Below are positions 1 through 8,475 of a stretch of DNA of 64,000 bases, one piece after another (the stretch's first letter is position 1; each line of letters begins with the position of its first letter). A program made the position numbers and the translations under genes. Origin of the DNA: Pseudomonadales bacterium (GTDB lineage Bacteria > Pseudomonadota > Gammaproteobacteria > Pseudomonadales > Azotimanducaceae). The stretch is from NCBI GenBank assembly GCA_019634925.1, contig JAHCAL010000006.1, positions 186,001-250,000 on the forward strand. The letters are read 5' to 3'. The notes beneath the pieces are model-generated. The model searched no databases. It worked only from the letters and a program-made list of their open reading frames with translations, and was not told the origin of the DNA.

Positions 1-453
1 GCGGTAGAACGTGCCCGGCTGCAGCAGTTCCGATGTGAGCTGGGTGAGGCGCTCCTTGAGGGTATAGCTCAGCTTGTACGACCACGGACGCGCCTCGAGC
101 GACAGGACCCCCACGAGGATCGCCACGAACAGCGCGAGCCCGATCAATGGCGCCTCGATGCGGGTGGGCGAGATCCCGGTCGCATAACACGCATAGGCCT
201 CGCGGTCGCGATGCCAGGCACCGATTGCCATGATCACCGACAGGTAGAAGGCAGACGGCAGGATCACCTCGAGTGCGATCAGATCGCGCACACCGACCAG
301 CGCGGCCATGGTGGACAGGGGCGCGGACGCGAGCGACGCATCGCGCATGAGCGCGGCGATGGCGAACGCCGAGTACACCAGCATGGCGAGCAGCGTGCCG
401 CCGAGGGTCGGGGCCAGCACCATCCGCAGCAGGTAGCGGTCGAGGGCTTTCAT
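1..453 (-). CDS. lptF: LptF/LptG-family permease (YjgP/YjgQ), N-terminal part
   Basis: The window edge cuts this gene; only the first 151 residues are present. The family forms the membrane part of the LptB2FG ABC exporter that extracts lipopolysaccharide from the inner membrane. The visible part starts MKALDRYLLR, has a first membrane helix (about 12-35), a second around 60-78, the family-like stretch AFYLSVIMAIGAWHRDREAY followed by an ATGIS motif, and a third helix near 105-122 ending before RPWSYK. It looks more LptF-like than LptG-like because of the PWS segment after the third helix. The gene lies 51 bp downstream of an LpxL-type acyltransferase on the same strand and borders a probable sphingolipid cluster. 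It could therefore be the general LPS exporter subunit or a paralogue devoted to another lipid; the window cannot decide. Confidence 0.8.
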   Translation of the reverse strand, partial: MKALDRYLLRMVLAPTLGGTLLAMLVYSAFAIAALMRDASLASAPLSTMAALVGVRDLIALEVILPSAFYLSVIMAIGAWHRDREAYACYATGISPTRIEAPLIGLALFVAILVGVLSLEARPWSYKLSYTLKERLTQLTSELLQPGTFYR

Positions 454-504
454 GGGCGCTGGTTCATCCGGGCATTTCCGTTCGCACGCTGCGACCGCGT
501 ACGG

Positions 505-1452
505 CTAGCCGCGCACGTCGGTCGTCACACCGCCGGCCGCGGCCGGCGGTGCGGGTCGGGCCGCGTCCTTGGGCCAGCGCCGTTTGGTGCACAGCCACTG
601 GGCCGGGTGCGCGGCGATCCAGGTTTCGAGGTGCGCATGATAGCGGCGCGTGAGGTCGATTGCCGACTCGCGCTCGTCGAGGTCGGTACGCGCCATGAGC
701 GGCGCATGGAACCGCAGCAGGAAGCGTCCGTCCGCTTCGCGCACCACCTCGACCGGCACCACGGGGTAGTCGAACCGGCGGGCGATCTTGGCGGGGCTGA
801 TGGTGGTCGCGGTCGGCACCCCGAACAGCGGGATCATGCTGCCGCTGTCGACCCGCGTATCCTGCAGCAGGGCGATCGAGCGTCCTTCGCGTCCGGCCGC
901 GAGGAGTTCCTTCAGGGCCGCGTCCTTGTCGGCGAAGCGGATGTTGGCGGCGTGGCGGTAGCCCTGGATACGTCGCTCCAGCACCGGGTTGTCATTGCGG
1001 TCGTACACGGCGGACAGCGGCAGCCCGAGCCGGCCGAGATATGCGCCGAGCACCTCCCAGTTGCCGAGGTGGGCGGTGAGGATCAGGATCGGGCGGTGCG
1101 CCTCGAACAGGCGCGCAGTGGCGGGATCCATGTCGATATGCAGATCGTCGGCCGCGATCGCGTCCAGGTGTGGAAATTCCGCCAGCACGGATCCGAGGGT
1201 GCGCCAGACGCCGCGGGCGAGCCGCTCCAGTTCGTGGTCGTCAGCCGCCGGTTTCACGAACGAGAGATTTCGCTTAACGTGGCGCTGCTTGCGGGTGAGC
1301 GGGCCGATCAGCGCGAACAGTGCACCGATCGTGCGCGCAGCGGTGCGCCGCGGCAGCAGACGCGCGACGGCCCACAGCGTGCACAGGGGCGCGGCTTCGA
1401 GCCACGCGCGCCATCCTTCGCTGGGCTCGCCGGCCCGATGCTGCTCCCTCAA
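505..1452 (-). CDS. LpxL/HtrB-type lysophospholipid or lipid A acyltransferase
   Basis: This is a membrane-associated acyltransferase of the lipid A late-acyltransferase family, which moves an acyl chain from acyl-ACP onto a lipid hydroxyl on the cytoplasmic face. The diagnostic HX4E motif is present as HLGNWE (His about 128, Glu about 133), followed by RNDNPVLERR and the LLQDTRVDSG block typical of the family. A hydrophobic N-terminal helix lies near residues 20-50. At about 315 residues it has the usual length. The start is uncertain: no in-frame ATG is near, so I chose a TTG preceded by AGGA; a CTG two codons earlier is an alternative. The neighbouring LptF-like gene fits an envelope-lipid role. 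The acceptor could be lipid A or another envelope lipid made by this island. Confidence 0.85.
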   Translation of the reverse strand: MREQHRAGEPSEGWRAWLEAAPLCTLWAVARLLPRRTAARTIGALFALIGPLTRKQRHVKRNLSFVKPAADDHELERLARGVWRTLGSVLAEFPHLDAIAADDLHIDMDPATARLFEAHRPILILTAHLGNWEVLGAYLGRLGLPLSAVYDRNDNPVLERRIQGYRHAANIRFADKDAALKELLAAGREGRSIALLQDTRVDSGSMIPLFGVPTATTISPAKIARRFDYPVVPVEVVREADGRFLLRFHAPLMARTDLDERESAIDLTRRYHAHLETWIAAHPAQWLCTKRRWPKDAARPAPPAAAGGVTTDVRG

Positions 1453-1588
1453 GCTCAGATCCTGTGCAGTTCGTGCCTGTGCCGTCCGGCACAGCGGGTC
1501 GCCGGAGTGTGCGCCGCGGGAGCGGTCCCGCCGCGCGAGCGTGGGGAGTTTACGGACGCTGCACCGGCAGCACAAACGACATGTGGCG

Positions 1589-2701
1589 ATGATGTCCGAC
1601 CCAAGGCGATCCCGCGCGTACCGGGCCTGGGCCCTGATTGGCCCGAAGCAGGGCGACAACGCACAGGTGCGCGCGCTGGCCGCCGCGCTCGCCGAACGTG
1701 GTGTCGTGGTCGACGAACGGGTGCTCGCGTACCGGTCGGGCGAACTCCTGGTGCATGCCCTGCCGGTGCCCGTGCTGGCCGGCGCCCGGTCCGGGACCCG
1801 AGCGGCACTGGCGCCGCCCTGGCCGGACCTCGTGATCGGCGCCGGCCGGCGCAGCGAGCCGGTTGCGCGCTGGATCCGGCGCGCCTCGGCGGGGCGTGCG
1901 CGGCTCGTGCACCTGGGGCGGCCCTGGGCCCGGCCGACCGCGTTCGACCTGGTGGTCGCCAGCAGCCAGTACGACGTGCCGCCCAGCCGCGGGGTCATGA
2001 CCTGTGTGCTGCCGCTGACCGGTCCCGTGCCAGCGTTGCCGGTCGGCCCGCCGGCCGACGGCTGGGGGTTCGCGCGGCTGCCGCGGCCCTGGACCGGCGT
2101 CCTGGTCGGCGGCAACAGCGGCTACCTGCGCTTCGATCGGGACCGGGCGGTGGATCTGGCCCGGTCGTTGAACGCCGCATGCGCGCCCGGCGGCAGCCTG
2201 CTGGTGACCGGCAGTCCGCGCACGCCGCCGCCGTTTCTCGCCATGCTCGAGGCGGCGCTCGTCGTCCCGCACCATGTGCACGCCTGGTCGCCGCAGGCCG
2301 CCAATCCTTACCACACCATTCTTCGCGCGGCCGACGTGGTCGTGGTGACCTCGGACAGCGTGTCCATGGCCGTCGAGGCGGTCGCCGCCGGCAGACCGGT
2401 CTACCTGTATGACGTCACGCCGCGCGGGCGCGGGTGGTGGCGGCACGCCGGTGAATACCGCTGGCGCGCTCTCAGTCACCGGCTGGTCCAGGCGTGGGCG
2501 CCGCGCCGCTTCCGCCGGGACGTGCGGCGCATTCACGAAGCGCTGGTGGCGGCGGGTGCGCTGCGCTGGCTGGACGGACCGGCAGTACCGTTCGTCCCCG
2601 CGCCCATCGACCCGGCGCGCGACCTCGTGCGGGTGCGCGACCGGGTGCTGGCGCTGCTGGACAGCGCCGATCCCGGGCCGGGCGCGCCCGGGTCAGGCTG
2701 A
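1589..2701 (+). CDS. ELM1-family putative glycosyltransferase (copy 1)
   Basis: The protein belongs to the ELM1 family (PF06258), named after a plant mitochondrial fission factor and also found in proteobacteria, where its biochemical role is not settled; the fold resembles GT-B glycosyltransferases. Visible marks are the N-terminal KQGDNAQVRALA block, PPWPDLVIGAGRRS, the LVHLGRPW stretch, LVGGNSGYLRFD, and a late VVTSDSVSMAVEAVAAGRPVY segment resembling the nucleotide-sugar end of GT-B enzymes. About 370 residues. ATG ATG starts give two options three bases apart; no strong ribosome site is visible. Its 3' end overlaps the convergent glycosyltransferase-like gene by 9 bp. A second, shorter member lies at 3625-4719. 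Its role in lipid glycosylation is inferred from the setting. Confidence 0.75.
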   Translation: MMSDPRRSRAYRAWALIGPKQGDNAQVRALAAALAERGVVVDERVLAYRSGELLVHALPVPVLAGARSGTRAALAPPWPDLVIGAGRRSEPVARWIRRASAGRARLVHLGRPWARPTAFDLVVASSQYDVPPSRGVMTCVLPLTGPVPALPVGPPADGWGFARLPRPWTGVLVGGNSGYLRFDRDRAVDLARSLNAACAPGGSLLVTGSPRTPPPFLAMLEAALVVPHHVHAWSPQAANPYHTILRAADVVVVTSDSVSMAVEAVAAGRPVYLYDVTPRGRGWWRHAGEYRWRALSHRLVQAWAPRRFRRDVRRIHEALVAAGALRWLDGPAVPFVPAPIDPARDLVRVRDRVLALLDSADPGPGAPGSG

Positions 2702-3628
2702 CAGCGCGATCGGCGGGCCCGGCGGCGGCGCGAGCGGGGCGGTACGGCGCAGCACCTGCATGGTGTCCTCGCGCACGTGACGCTGGGCGATCTCGGCCGC
2801 GAGCATCGCCTCGGTGACCAGGCCGAGTTCCAGGCACTCGGCGAGCAGGCCGAAGAACAGACGCTCCTGGTTCTGGTCCGGGTGCCGGTGGTAGGAACCC
2901 ATGAACGCGTACTCGCCGAACAGGCGCCGGCGAGCGCGCATCAGCCAGCCGATCGGTGGGAACAGGCGGAACCGTTCCGCCGGCCGCCAGTCGACCGGCA
3001 GGCCGGTCTTCCACGGCTGGGTCTTGCGGCGCGTGTTGTGCAGCATCCGGGTCTTCGCCGTGAAGCGATCGAAGTCGTTCCACTCGTTCTCGAAAAACCC
3101 GATGGTGGCGTGGTCCTCGGTCTTGAGGCAGATCCACTCGTGATAGTCGAGCTTGAAGTCGAACATCGCGCGGAACTGCGCCTCGCAGCGCCAGTGCCTG
3201 AGCTTCGCGCAGTCGAGCAGCATCACGCTGCTCGCCAGGCACTTGTCGATGACGCCTTTCGGCCCCGAGCGCGGCCGGCACAGGATCGCCTTGCCTTCCA
3301 TGTCGCGCGAGAGCAGTTCCCACACGTCGGCGACTGCGAAGATGTCCGGATCGATCACCAGCGCGCGGCCTTCGTAGCCCATCAGCTCCGGCGGCATGAA
3401 GCGCAGGGGCGTGAACGACTGCAGGTCGTCGTTCAGCCAGACCCGGTGGATGCCGTCGCGCAGGTACTCGCGGCCCTCGTGTTCGGCGAGGAACGGATGA
3501 TCGACGGTATTGATGAAGTCGACTTCGAAGCGATCGGCGTGGGTGCTGTGACGCTGCAGCGCATGACGCGCGACGATCGCGCCGACCATCTGTTTCGGAT
3601 TGGTGTGAATGAAGACCCGGTAGTTCAT
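2693..3628 (-). CDS. Putative glycosyltransferase with DPDIF motif
   Basis: This 311-residue soluble protein looks like a GT-A type glycosyltransferase. It opens with YRVFIHTNPKQM, has an acidic DxD-like DPDIF at about residues 93-97 (within RALVIDPDIFAVAD), a conserved-looking LLDCAKLRHW stretch, and a C-terminal half rich in Trp and Arg. No signal peptide or membrane helix is seen. I do not recognise a specific subfamily. Its ATG overlaps the stop of the following ELM1-like gene upstream in transcription (ATGA at 3625-3628), so it is translationally coupled into the minus-strand operon running from 6637 to 2693 (lipid kinase, Tam41-like, ELM1-like, this gene). That placement suggests sugar transfer onto the lipid product. 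Exact donor and acceptor are unknown. Confidence 0.6.
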   Translation of the reverse strand: MNYRVFIHTNPKQMVGAIVARHALQRHSTHADRFEVDFINTVDHPFLAEHEGREYLRDGIHRVWLNDDLQSFTPLRFMPPELMGYEGRALVIDPDIFAVADVWELLSRDMEGKAILCRPRSGPKGVIDKCLASSVMLLDCAKLRHWRCEAQFRAMFDFKLDYHEWICLKTEDHATIGFFENEWNDFDRFTAKTRMLHNTRRKTQPWKTGLPVDWRPAERFRLFPPIGWLMRARRRLFGEYAFMGSYHRHPDQNQERLFFGLLAECLELGLVTEAMLAAEIAQRHVREDTMQVLRRTAPLAPPPGPPIALSA

Positions 3629-4719
3629 CGGGATGACTCCTCCGTTCTCGAACTGGGCGCCCGGTCGGCCGCGCGTTCCGCAGGCTCGATCAACTGGCGG
3701 ATGCGCGCAACCACCCGATCGAGCGCATCGTCGGTGGGCACGGCGTGAGCCGGCGCCCGGCCGCGCGTGGGATCGTGCGCCGCGTCGCCCGCCGGCTGAG
3801 CGCGATTATGCTCATATAACCACTGGTGAAAAGCGTCCAGGTCGCGTTCCAGCGCGAACAGCCCGAACGGCTGCAGGCGCCGGCGCAGCCAGACCACCAT
3901 GCGCCAGAAGGGATGCAGCGGCAACGGCTGGACGTAGAGCGGGCGCCCGAGGCGTGCCACTTCGGTCAGCATCGAGATGCTGTCGCCGGTGACGATGAAC
4001 GCATCGCCGCTGCCGAGCAGGGCCGGATACGGGTTCGGCGCGCCGCTCGCGAAGTCGTGCAGGCGCGCCCCGGGTGGGAGGGCGCTGCGCAAGGCGTCGA
4101 CCACTGCCGGGGCCGTCCTGCGGCTGGTCGACACGTAGATCGTGCCGCCCGGAGCGGCCCGTGCAGCCGCCTGCCGCAGGAGCGCTGGGACCAGGGTCGC
4201 GTCCAGCCGGTACGGGCGGGTGGCGCCGCCGACCAGCACCACGACGAGCGGCCGCGGCAGCGGATCGAGCGCCGCGGCCCAGTCCTGCGCGGCACGCGCC
4301 AGTCTGGCGGGGTCCGGGCGCAGCAGCGGCAGGCCGATCTTCAGGACGTTCGCGGCGTCCGGCAGCCGGTACTGGGCCGATGCGATCACCAGGTCGAAGG
4401 CCTCGAGCTGCCGTTTCGGGCGGCCGAGGATGACGAGCCGGGTGCGCCCGCCGGACTGGCGCCGGATCCACAGGGCGGCCATCGCAGGCCGGCGACCGAT
4501 GGTGATCACGAGGTCCGGCCAGGGAGGTTCGAGCGGCGCCGATGCCGCGCGGTCGACGTGGCGCAGCGATGCGTTGAACCAGGGCTTGCCCTTGCGGTAG
4601 CGCGGCTTGAAGACCAGTTCGCGTGTCTCGACCGGCCACGGCAGGCACCCGGCGATGGCGCGGACCTGGGCGTTGTCGCCGGTCTTGTCGCCATAGAGGG
4701 CCCAGACCCGCGGATTCAC
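3625..4719 (-). CDS. ELM1-family putative glycosyltransferase (copy 2)
   Basis: This is the second ELM1-family (PF06258) protein of the island, about 364 residues. It shares with copy 1 the block GDKTGDNAQVRAIA, PPWPDLVITIGRRP, LVILGRPKRQ, LVVVLVGGATRPYRLD and the late IVTGDSISMLTEVARLGRPLY segment. The start is a GTG whose bases overlap the stop of the upstream Tam41-like gene (GTGA), so the two are coupled; no ATG fits. Its own stop overlaps the next gene's ATG in the same way. The C-terminal 60 residues are hydrophilic, low in complexity and probably not part of the fold. As in copy 1, transferase activity is a family-level guess, and the lipid substrate is inferred from the operon. Confidence 0.75.
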   Translation of the reverse strand: MNPRVWALYGDKTGDNAQVRAIAGCLPWPVETRELVFKPRYRKGKPWFNASLRHVDRAASAPLEPPWPDLVITIGRRPAMAALWIRRQSGGRTRLVILGRPKRQLEAFDLVIASAQYRLPDAANVLKIGLPLLRPDPARLARAAQDWAAALDPLPRPLVVVLVGGATRPYRLDATLVPALLRQAAARAAPGGTIYVSTSRRTAPAVVDALRSALPPGARLHDFASGAPNPYPALLGSGDAFIVTGDSISMLTEVARLGRPLYVQPLPLHPFWRMVVWLRRRLQPFGLFALERDLDAFHQWLYEHNRAQPAGDAAHDPTRGRAPAHAVPTDDALDRVVARIRQLIEPAERAADRAPSSRTEESSR

Positions 4720-5675
4720 CGGAACACGCCCTCGCGGTACAGCCGCCAGAAGAACGCCGGAGCATGTCGCCAGGGTCGTGCGCGCACCTCCGGCGGAATC
4801 GGGATGGTGCGTCCGGACTGGCGCTCGAGCTTCCACACCGCGTAGTCGAGGCCGCCGTCGAAGGTCCAGGCGCTCTTCAGGATGCGCAGGAACGAAAGGA
4901 GGGTGCCGGTCACCATGCGGACCCGCCAGGCCGCCCACCCGAGCCGGCGGCGTGCGGGCGACAGCGGGTTCGTGAAGACGCCGTCGACCGGCATTGCGAA
5001 ACCGGCCGCCGCCGCGCCCGCACGGGTGACCGCATCGAGGTAGTCGGCTTCGTCGGCGTACAGACGCGCGAGCTTGGCTGCCCGTTCGCTGCGCAATTCG
5101 GTGCGGTAGCTGGTGCCGAGCCCCGTAGTCCAGAGGTCCGCGGCGCTGAACGTGCTGGCCAGCAGCGGCAGAACCCGACGCAGGAAGGTCAGGGTGGCGC
5201 GCGCGAGTGCGTCCTCGAGTTCCTGCCGCGCGGCCGGGTCGCGCGCCCAGACGATGCTGGTCGGCTGGCTGAAGCGGCCCCACAGGTAGGAATGGAACCA
5301 GCGTCCCGAGGTGCCGCGCCGGAACGCGCCGCGGGTCACGACGGTCACCTTGCTGCGCACGCGCGCGTCGGCGACACGCGCGCCCTCGAGCGGGCACTCG
5401 AGGTAGTACACGTTCGGCGGCAGGACGACCAGCAGCGCGGACTCGAACCGGCCGAGCGAGCGCGTGCCGTCCAGCACCACGTAGAAGTCGAGCAGGCCTT
5501 CGGGTGCCGCGCTGCGCCGGCAGGAGCCGTAGAACAGGACCCCGAACAGGTCGTCCCCGAAGCGGGCGCGTATGGCGTCGACCAGCGCGCGGGCAGCGGT
5601 CGATGCCGGGTGCGCGGATTCGGCGCGGACCAGCGCCGTGAGTTCTCCGGGCGCGGGGCGCGCCGTGTCGTTCAT
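4716..5675 (-). CDS. Tam41/Mmp37-like lipid cytidylyltransferase
   Basis: The 319-residue protein resembles the Tam41 family (PF09139), whose mitochondrial members convert phosphatidic acid and CTP to CDP-diacylglycerol. The nucleotidyltransferase core is visible as FYGS (about 48-51) followed by LLDFYVVLD (acidic residues about 63 and 69). Further on, SYLWGRFSQPTSIVWARD matches the Tam41 AGRLHKP-type stretch, and GTSYRTELRSERAAK resembles the family's late SY-x-RM region. It lacks membrane helices, as Tam41 does, unlike the polytopic CdsA. It is coupled by 4-base overlaps to the lipid kinase upstream and the ELM1-like gene downstream. The kinase plus this enzyme could turn a lipid alcohol into a CDP-activated lipid. 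The Tam41 assignment is by motif memory and needs a profile search. Confidence 0.55.
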   Translation of the reverse strand: MNDTARPAPGELTALVRAESAHPASTAARALVDAIRARFGDDLFGVLFYGSCRRSAAPEGLLDFYVVLDGTRSLGRFESALLVVLPPNVYYLECPLEGARVADARVRSKVTVVTRGAFRRGTSGRWFHSYLWGRFSQPTSIVWARDPAARQELEDALARATLTFLRRVLPLLASTFSAADLWTTGLGTSYRTELRSERAAKLARLYADEADYLDAVTRAGAAAAGFAMPVDGVFTNPLSPARRRLGWAAWRVRMVTGTLLSFLRILKSAWTFDGGLDYAVWKLERQSGRTIPIPPEVRARPWRHAPAFFWRLYREGVFR

Positions 5676-6637
5676 CGCCAGGGGCCGCCCAGCCGGACGA
5701 AACGCAATGGCGGCGTCGCGGCGAGGCGAAGCGGCTCGCGCCCGAACGTGTACAGCTCACCGTCGAGGGTGAAGCCGCCGGACGCGCTGACCGAAAAGGT
5801 GTCGGCGTTGAGCGGGTGGTAGCCGTACGCGGGCGTCATGTGCCGGTTCGGTCGCCCACGCAGCAGCGCGGGCAGATTGCGTACCAGCCGGTGCGCGGGC
5901 TCCTCGACCAGGAGCCCGCGCAGCGCGCCCGAGGCGGTGCCCCAGAATGGCCGGATACCGAGGAACAGCTGGTCCAGCGTGGTCGCGAGCAGGATGCTGG
6001 CTTCGAAGCGGCCGGCCGGCCGGATGCCGTCGAGGTCTACGGTGACGCCGCCGGAAAATGGCGGTTGCCGGCGCGCGATCCCGACGACCGTCCGCAGGAG
6101 CGCGATCCCGGAGGCCTGCTCGCCGCCGACGCCGGTGCCGTAGACCGTCTGCTGGCAGTACTCGATCCCGCGCAGGATCGCGCCCATCCCCCAGAAGAAC
6201 CCGGCCAGCTGCGTGCCGGGCGAAGGTTCGACCAGGACCGCGCGCCGCTCGATCACCGCATCCGGCGCAATTCCTGCGGGCGTCACCCGTGCCTGGAGCG
6301 CGGCGAGGGCCCGTCGGAACGACAGCGCGCGGCCATTGATGGACCGGGCGGTCATGTTCGTCGTACCGCCCGGCAGCAGGGCGAGCGTCGGCAGGTCGGC
6401 CGCCGGCCGGCGCCCGAGGAGCTCGGTGAGCACTTTCTGCACGGTCCCGTCGCCGCCGTTCAGCACGAGCAGTCGGCAATCGTCCGCAAGCATGCGTTCG
6501 AGCGCAGGTGCGATGTCGACCGTACCGCGGGTCGCCACGTGCCGGGCGCCTGGCAAAGCCTGCTGGGTCTCGTTGCCGACGTCCGGGTGCGCGCGGTTGT
6601 ACCGGTTCGCAGTGTTGGTAAGAATGGCGATCGACAC
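5672..6637 (-). CDS. LCB5/diacylglycerol-kinase family lipid kinase
   Basis: This lipid kinase of the DAGK catalytic family phosphorylates a lipid hydroxyl with ATP. Its nucleotide-binding GGDGT is at about 61-65 and PGGTTN at about 89-94; both are hallmark motifs. The C-terminal half carries the family beta-sandwich, ending in SGGFTLDGE. Length (321 residues) is normal. The start is GTG. The same fold includes sphingosine/ceramide kinases, and the Caulobacter ceramide kinase CpgB belongs to it, so with ceramide-synthesis genes 2-6 kb away a ceramide substrate is as plausible as diacylglycerol. Its stop overlaps the start of the Tam41-like gene, giving a kinase-cytidylyltransferase pair. It diverges from the metallophosphoesterase at 6715 across 77 bp that should hold both promoters. 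Confidence 0.85.
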   Translation of the reverse strand: MSIAILTNTANRYNRAHPDVGNETQQALPGARHVATRGTVDIAPALERMLADDCRLLVLNGGDGTVQKVLTELLGRRPAADLPTLALLPGGTTNMTARSINGRALSFRRALAALQARVTPAGIAPDAVIERRAVLVEPSPGTQLAGFFWGMGAILRGIEYCQQTVYGTGVGGEQASGIALLRTVVGIARRQPPFSGGVTVDLDGIRPAGRFEASILLATTLDQLFLGIRPFWGTASGALRGLLVEEPAHRLVRNLPALLRGRPNRHMTPAYGYHPLNADTFSVSASGGFTLDGELYTFGREPLRLAATPPLRFVRLGGPWR

Positions 6638-6714
6638 GGCAGTTCCAGGCGAGAGCGGGCTATGGTAGCAGCGGCCATGGGGCCGGACATCCCGATTTTC
6701 CGGCGGCCACGCGG

Positions 6715-7641
6715 GTGAGCGACGGCTGGCTCATCGCCCATGTGTCCGATCCGCACCTGACCCGTCCGACGCCTGCTTCCGTACGGCGGCTCGGCCTGAA
6801 ACGGCTGCTGAGTTACCTGTCCTGGCGTCGCAAGCGCCGGTTCCGCCATCTGCGTCCGGTGCTCGATGCGGTGGTCGCGGACCTGCTCGCGAGCGCCCCC
6901 CGGCACCTGCTCGTGACCGGCGACCTGACCCACGTCGGTCTGCCCGGCGAGTGCCGCGAGGCGCGTGACTGGCTCGCGGCGCTGGCCGGGCGCGTACCCG
7001 TCTCGGTCGTGCCGGGCAATCACGATCGACTGGTAAACGACGACTGGGCCGCCACCGTGGGCCAGTGGGCGCCGTGGCTGGGCGGCGCCACTACGCCGGG
7101 CGCCGCACCCGCCGGGAACGGCGCTGCCGGATTTCCGGTGGTCACGCGCTGCGGCGCGGTGGCGCTCATCGGTCTCGACTCCGCCGTGCCGACGGCGCCG
7201 TTGCTGGCGGGCGGGCAGATCGGCGGGGAACAGCTCGACCGGCTCGCCGGGCACCTCGCGGCGCTCGGCCGCGAAGGCTTGTTCCGGCTGGTCTACCTGC
7301 ATCATTCGCCGCTGCCGCACGGTCACGCGTGGCGCAAGCGCCTGCGCGACGCGGCCGCGCTGCTCGCCGTGCTTCGGGCGCAGGGTGCCGAGCTGGTCGT
7401 GCATGGGCACGGTCATCATGAAGCGCAGGAAACGGTCGCGACGCGCGCCGGTCCGATGCTGGTGGTCGGGGCGCCCTCGGCCTCTCTGGTCGGTGCGGGT
7501 CGGGCGGGCTGGAACGGCTACGCCATCACGCGCGAGGCGGACGGCTGGGCGGTCACGGTCGTGCGCCACCGGCTCGGGCCGGATGGCATGCAGGCATTGC
7601 CGTGCACCGTCCAGCGGCTCGTGCGCGACCGTTCAGCCTGA
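6715..7641 (+). CDS. Calcineurin-like metallophosphoesterase
   Basis: The protein has the full two-metal phosphoesterase set: SDPHL near residues 11-15, TGDLTHVG, PGNHDR, LHHSPLPH and the final GHGHH. About 308 residues, no signal peptide, so it should act in the cytoplasm. The start is a GTG next to GTGAGCGAC; the ribosome site is poor, so a later start is possible. It is divergent from the lipid kinase and ends 9 bp inside the convergent nucleotidyltransferase gene. Family members hydrolyse phosphomonoesters or diesters, including nucleotide-linked lipids such as UDP-diacylglucosamine. In this setting a phospholipid or nucleotide-lipid substrate is a reasonable guess, but no substrate-specific motif is visible. 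Confidence 0.8.
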   Translation: MSDGWLIAHVSDPHLTRPTPASVRRLGLKRLLSYLSWRRKRRFRHLRPVLDAVVADLLASAPRHLLVTGDLTHVGLPGECREARDWLAALAGRVPVSVVPGNHDRLVNDDWAATVGQWAPWLGGATTPGAAPAGNGAAGFPVVTRCGAVALIGLDSAVPTAPLLAGGQIGGEQLDRLAGHLAALGREGLFRLVYLHHSPLPHGHAWRKRLRDAAALLAVLRAQGAELVVHGHGHHEAQETVATRAGPMLVVGAPSASLVGAGRAGWNGYAITREADGWAVTVVRHRLGPDGMQALPCTVQRLVRDRSA

Positions 7642-8475
7642 ATCGCGGGGCGCCCGTTCGCGCTCGGCGATCACCGCCTGGACGAGCTCCCAGTCCGCGA
7701 CCGAATCCACGTCGACGGCGGCCTCCGGTTCATCGAGCAATACCGGCACGATGCGCGCGCCGGCGAGCCGGCCGAGGCGCGCGAGCGCTTCGGCGAGCGT
7801 CACGCGGCGCAGCAGGAATCGCACCAGGACCAGCGGTCCGAGGCGGCGCACCATGCGCCAGGGGCGCTTGCGGTCGCGTTCCACCTCGCGCCACAGATCG
7901 ATGACCCCGTGGGCGGCGGGGGCCAGCAGGGCAAACAGGTTGCAGGTACAGACCTCGGCATCGCGGAACCGGAGCGCGGTTCGGCGCGCGCCGGGAAACC
8001 GCGCCTGCACCCGCGCCAGCGGCACGAACCCGACCGCGAGGTCCGCGCCGTCGCGCGCGTGCGCCCGGGCCCCGACAAGAAATGCACGTGCCAGGGCCGG
8101 AGTCAGCAGGGCATGGTCGCCGGTGGTCAGCAGCGTGGCGTGGTGCGGATCGGTCTCGCGCAACGCCGCGAGTGCGCTCGAGGCAGGCGATGCAGCGGGT
8201 TCCAGGCGGCGCCAGCCGCCGTCGGCAAGGCGCCGGGCCAGTCGCGCGGCGAGCGTCGGCGCGGCGGCGAGCGCCGTGTCCGCCGGGCCGCTGACGAGTC
8301 GCGTCGGGGCCATGGCGGCCGGAAAGGCTGCGTCGAGCGTTTCGAGCACGCGCACCAGCACGGCCCGGTCGCCGACCGGCACGAGTGCCTTCGCAGGCAC
8401 CCCCGCCGCCCGGCAGAGCGGGTCGTCGGGACCTCGATCCCCGGCCAGGACCACCAGGTCCAGGATTCCGGTCAT
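7633..8475 (-). CDS. MobA-like NTP transferase domain protein
   Basis: The N-terminus VVLAGDRGPDDP followed by PAKALVPVGDRAVLVRVLETL is the Rossmann-like signature of MobA/GlmU-type nucleotidyltransferases (LAG-x-R, then K-A-L-x-P), with an acidic pair later in VDVDS. These enzymes couple NTP to a sugar phosphate, alcohol phosphate or cofactor. The LTTGDHALL segment is the expected metal-binding aspartate region. About 280 residues. Its start overlaps the stop of the GNAT-type ceramide synthase-like gene (ATGA at 8472-8475), so the two are co-translated. It could supply a nucleotide-activated head group for the lipid made here; which nucleotide and which head group cannot be read from sequence. 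Confidence 0.7.
   Translation of the reverse strand: MTGILDLVVLAGDRGPDDPLCRAAGVPAKALVPVGDRAVLVRVLETLDAAFPAAMAPTRLVSGPADTALAAAPTLAARLARRLADGGWRRLEPAASPASSALAALRETDPHHATLLTTGDHALLTPALARAFLVGARAHARDGADLAVGFVPLARVQARFPGARRTALRFRDAEVCTCNLFALLAPAAHGVIDLWREVERDRKRPWRMVRRLGPLVLVRFLLRRVTLAEALARLGRLAGARIVPVLLDEPEAAVDVDSVADWELVQAVIAERERAPRDSG

Noticed and set aside
211..2412. Long plus-strand open frame of 733 codons
   Set aside because: It runs antisense to the acyltransferase gene and across several genes, has arginine/glycine-rich composition typical of GC-rich shadow frames and no family motif.
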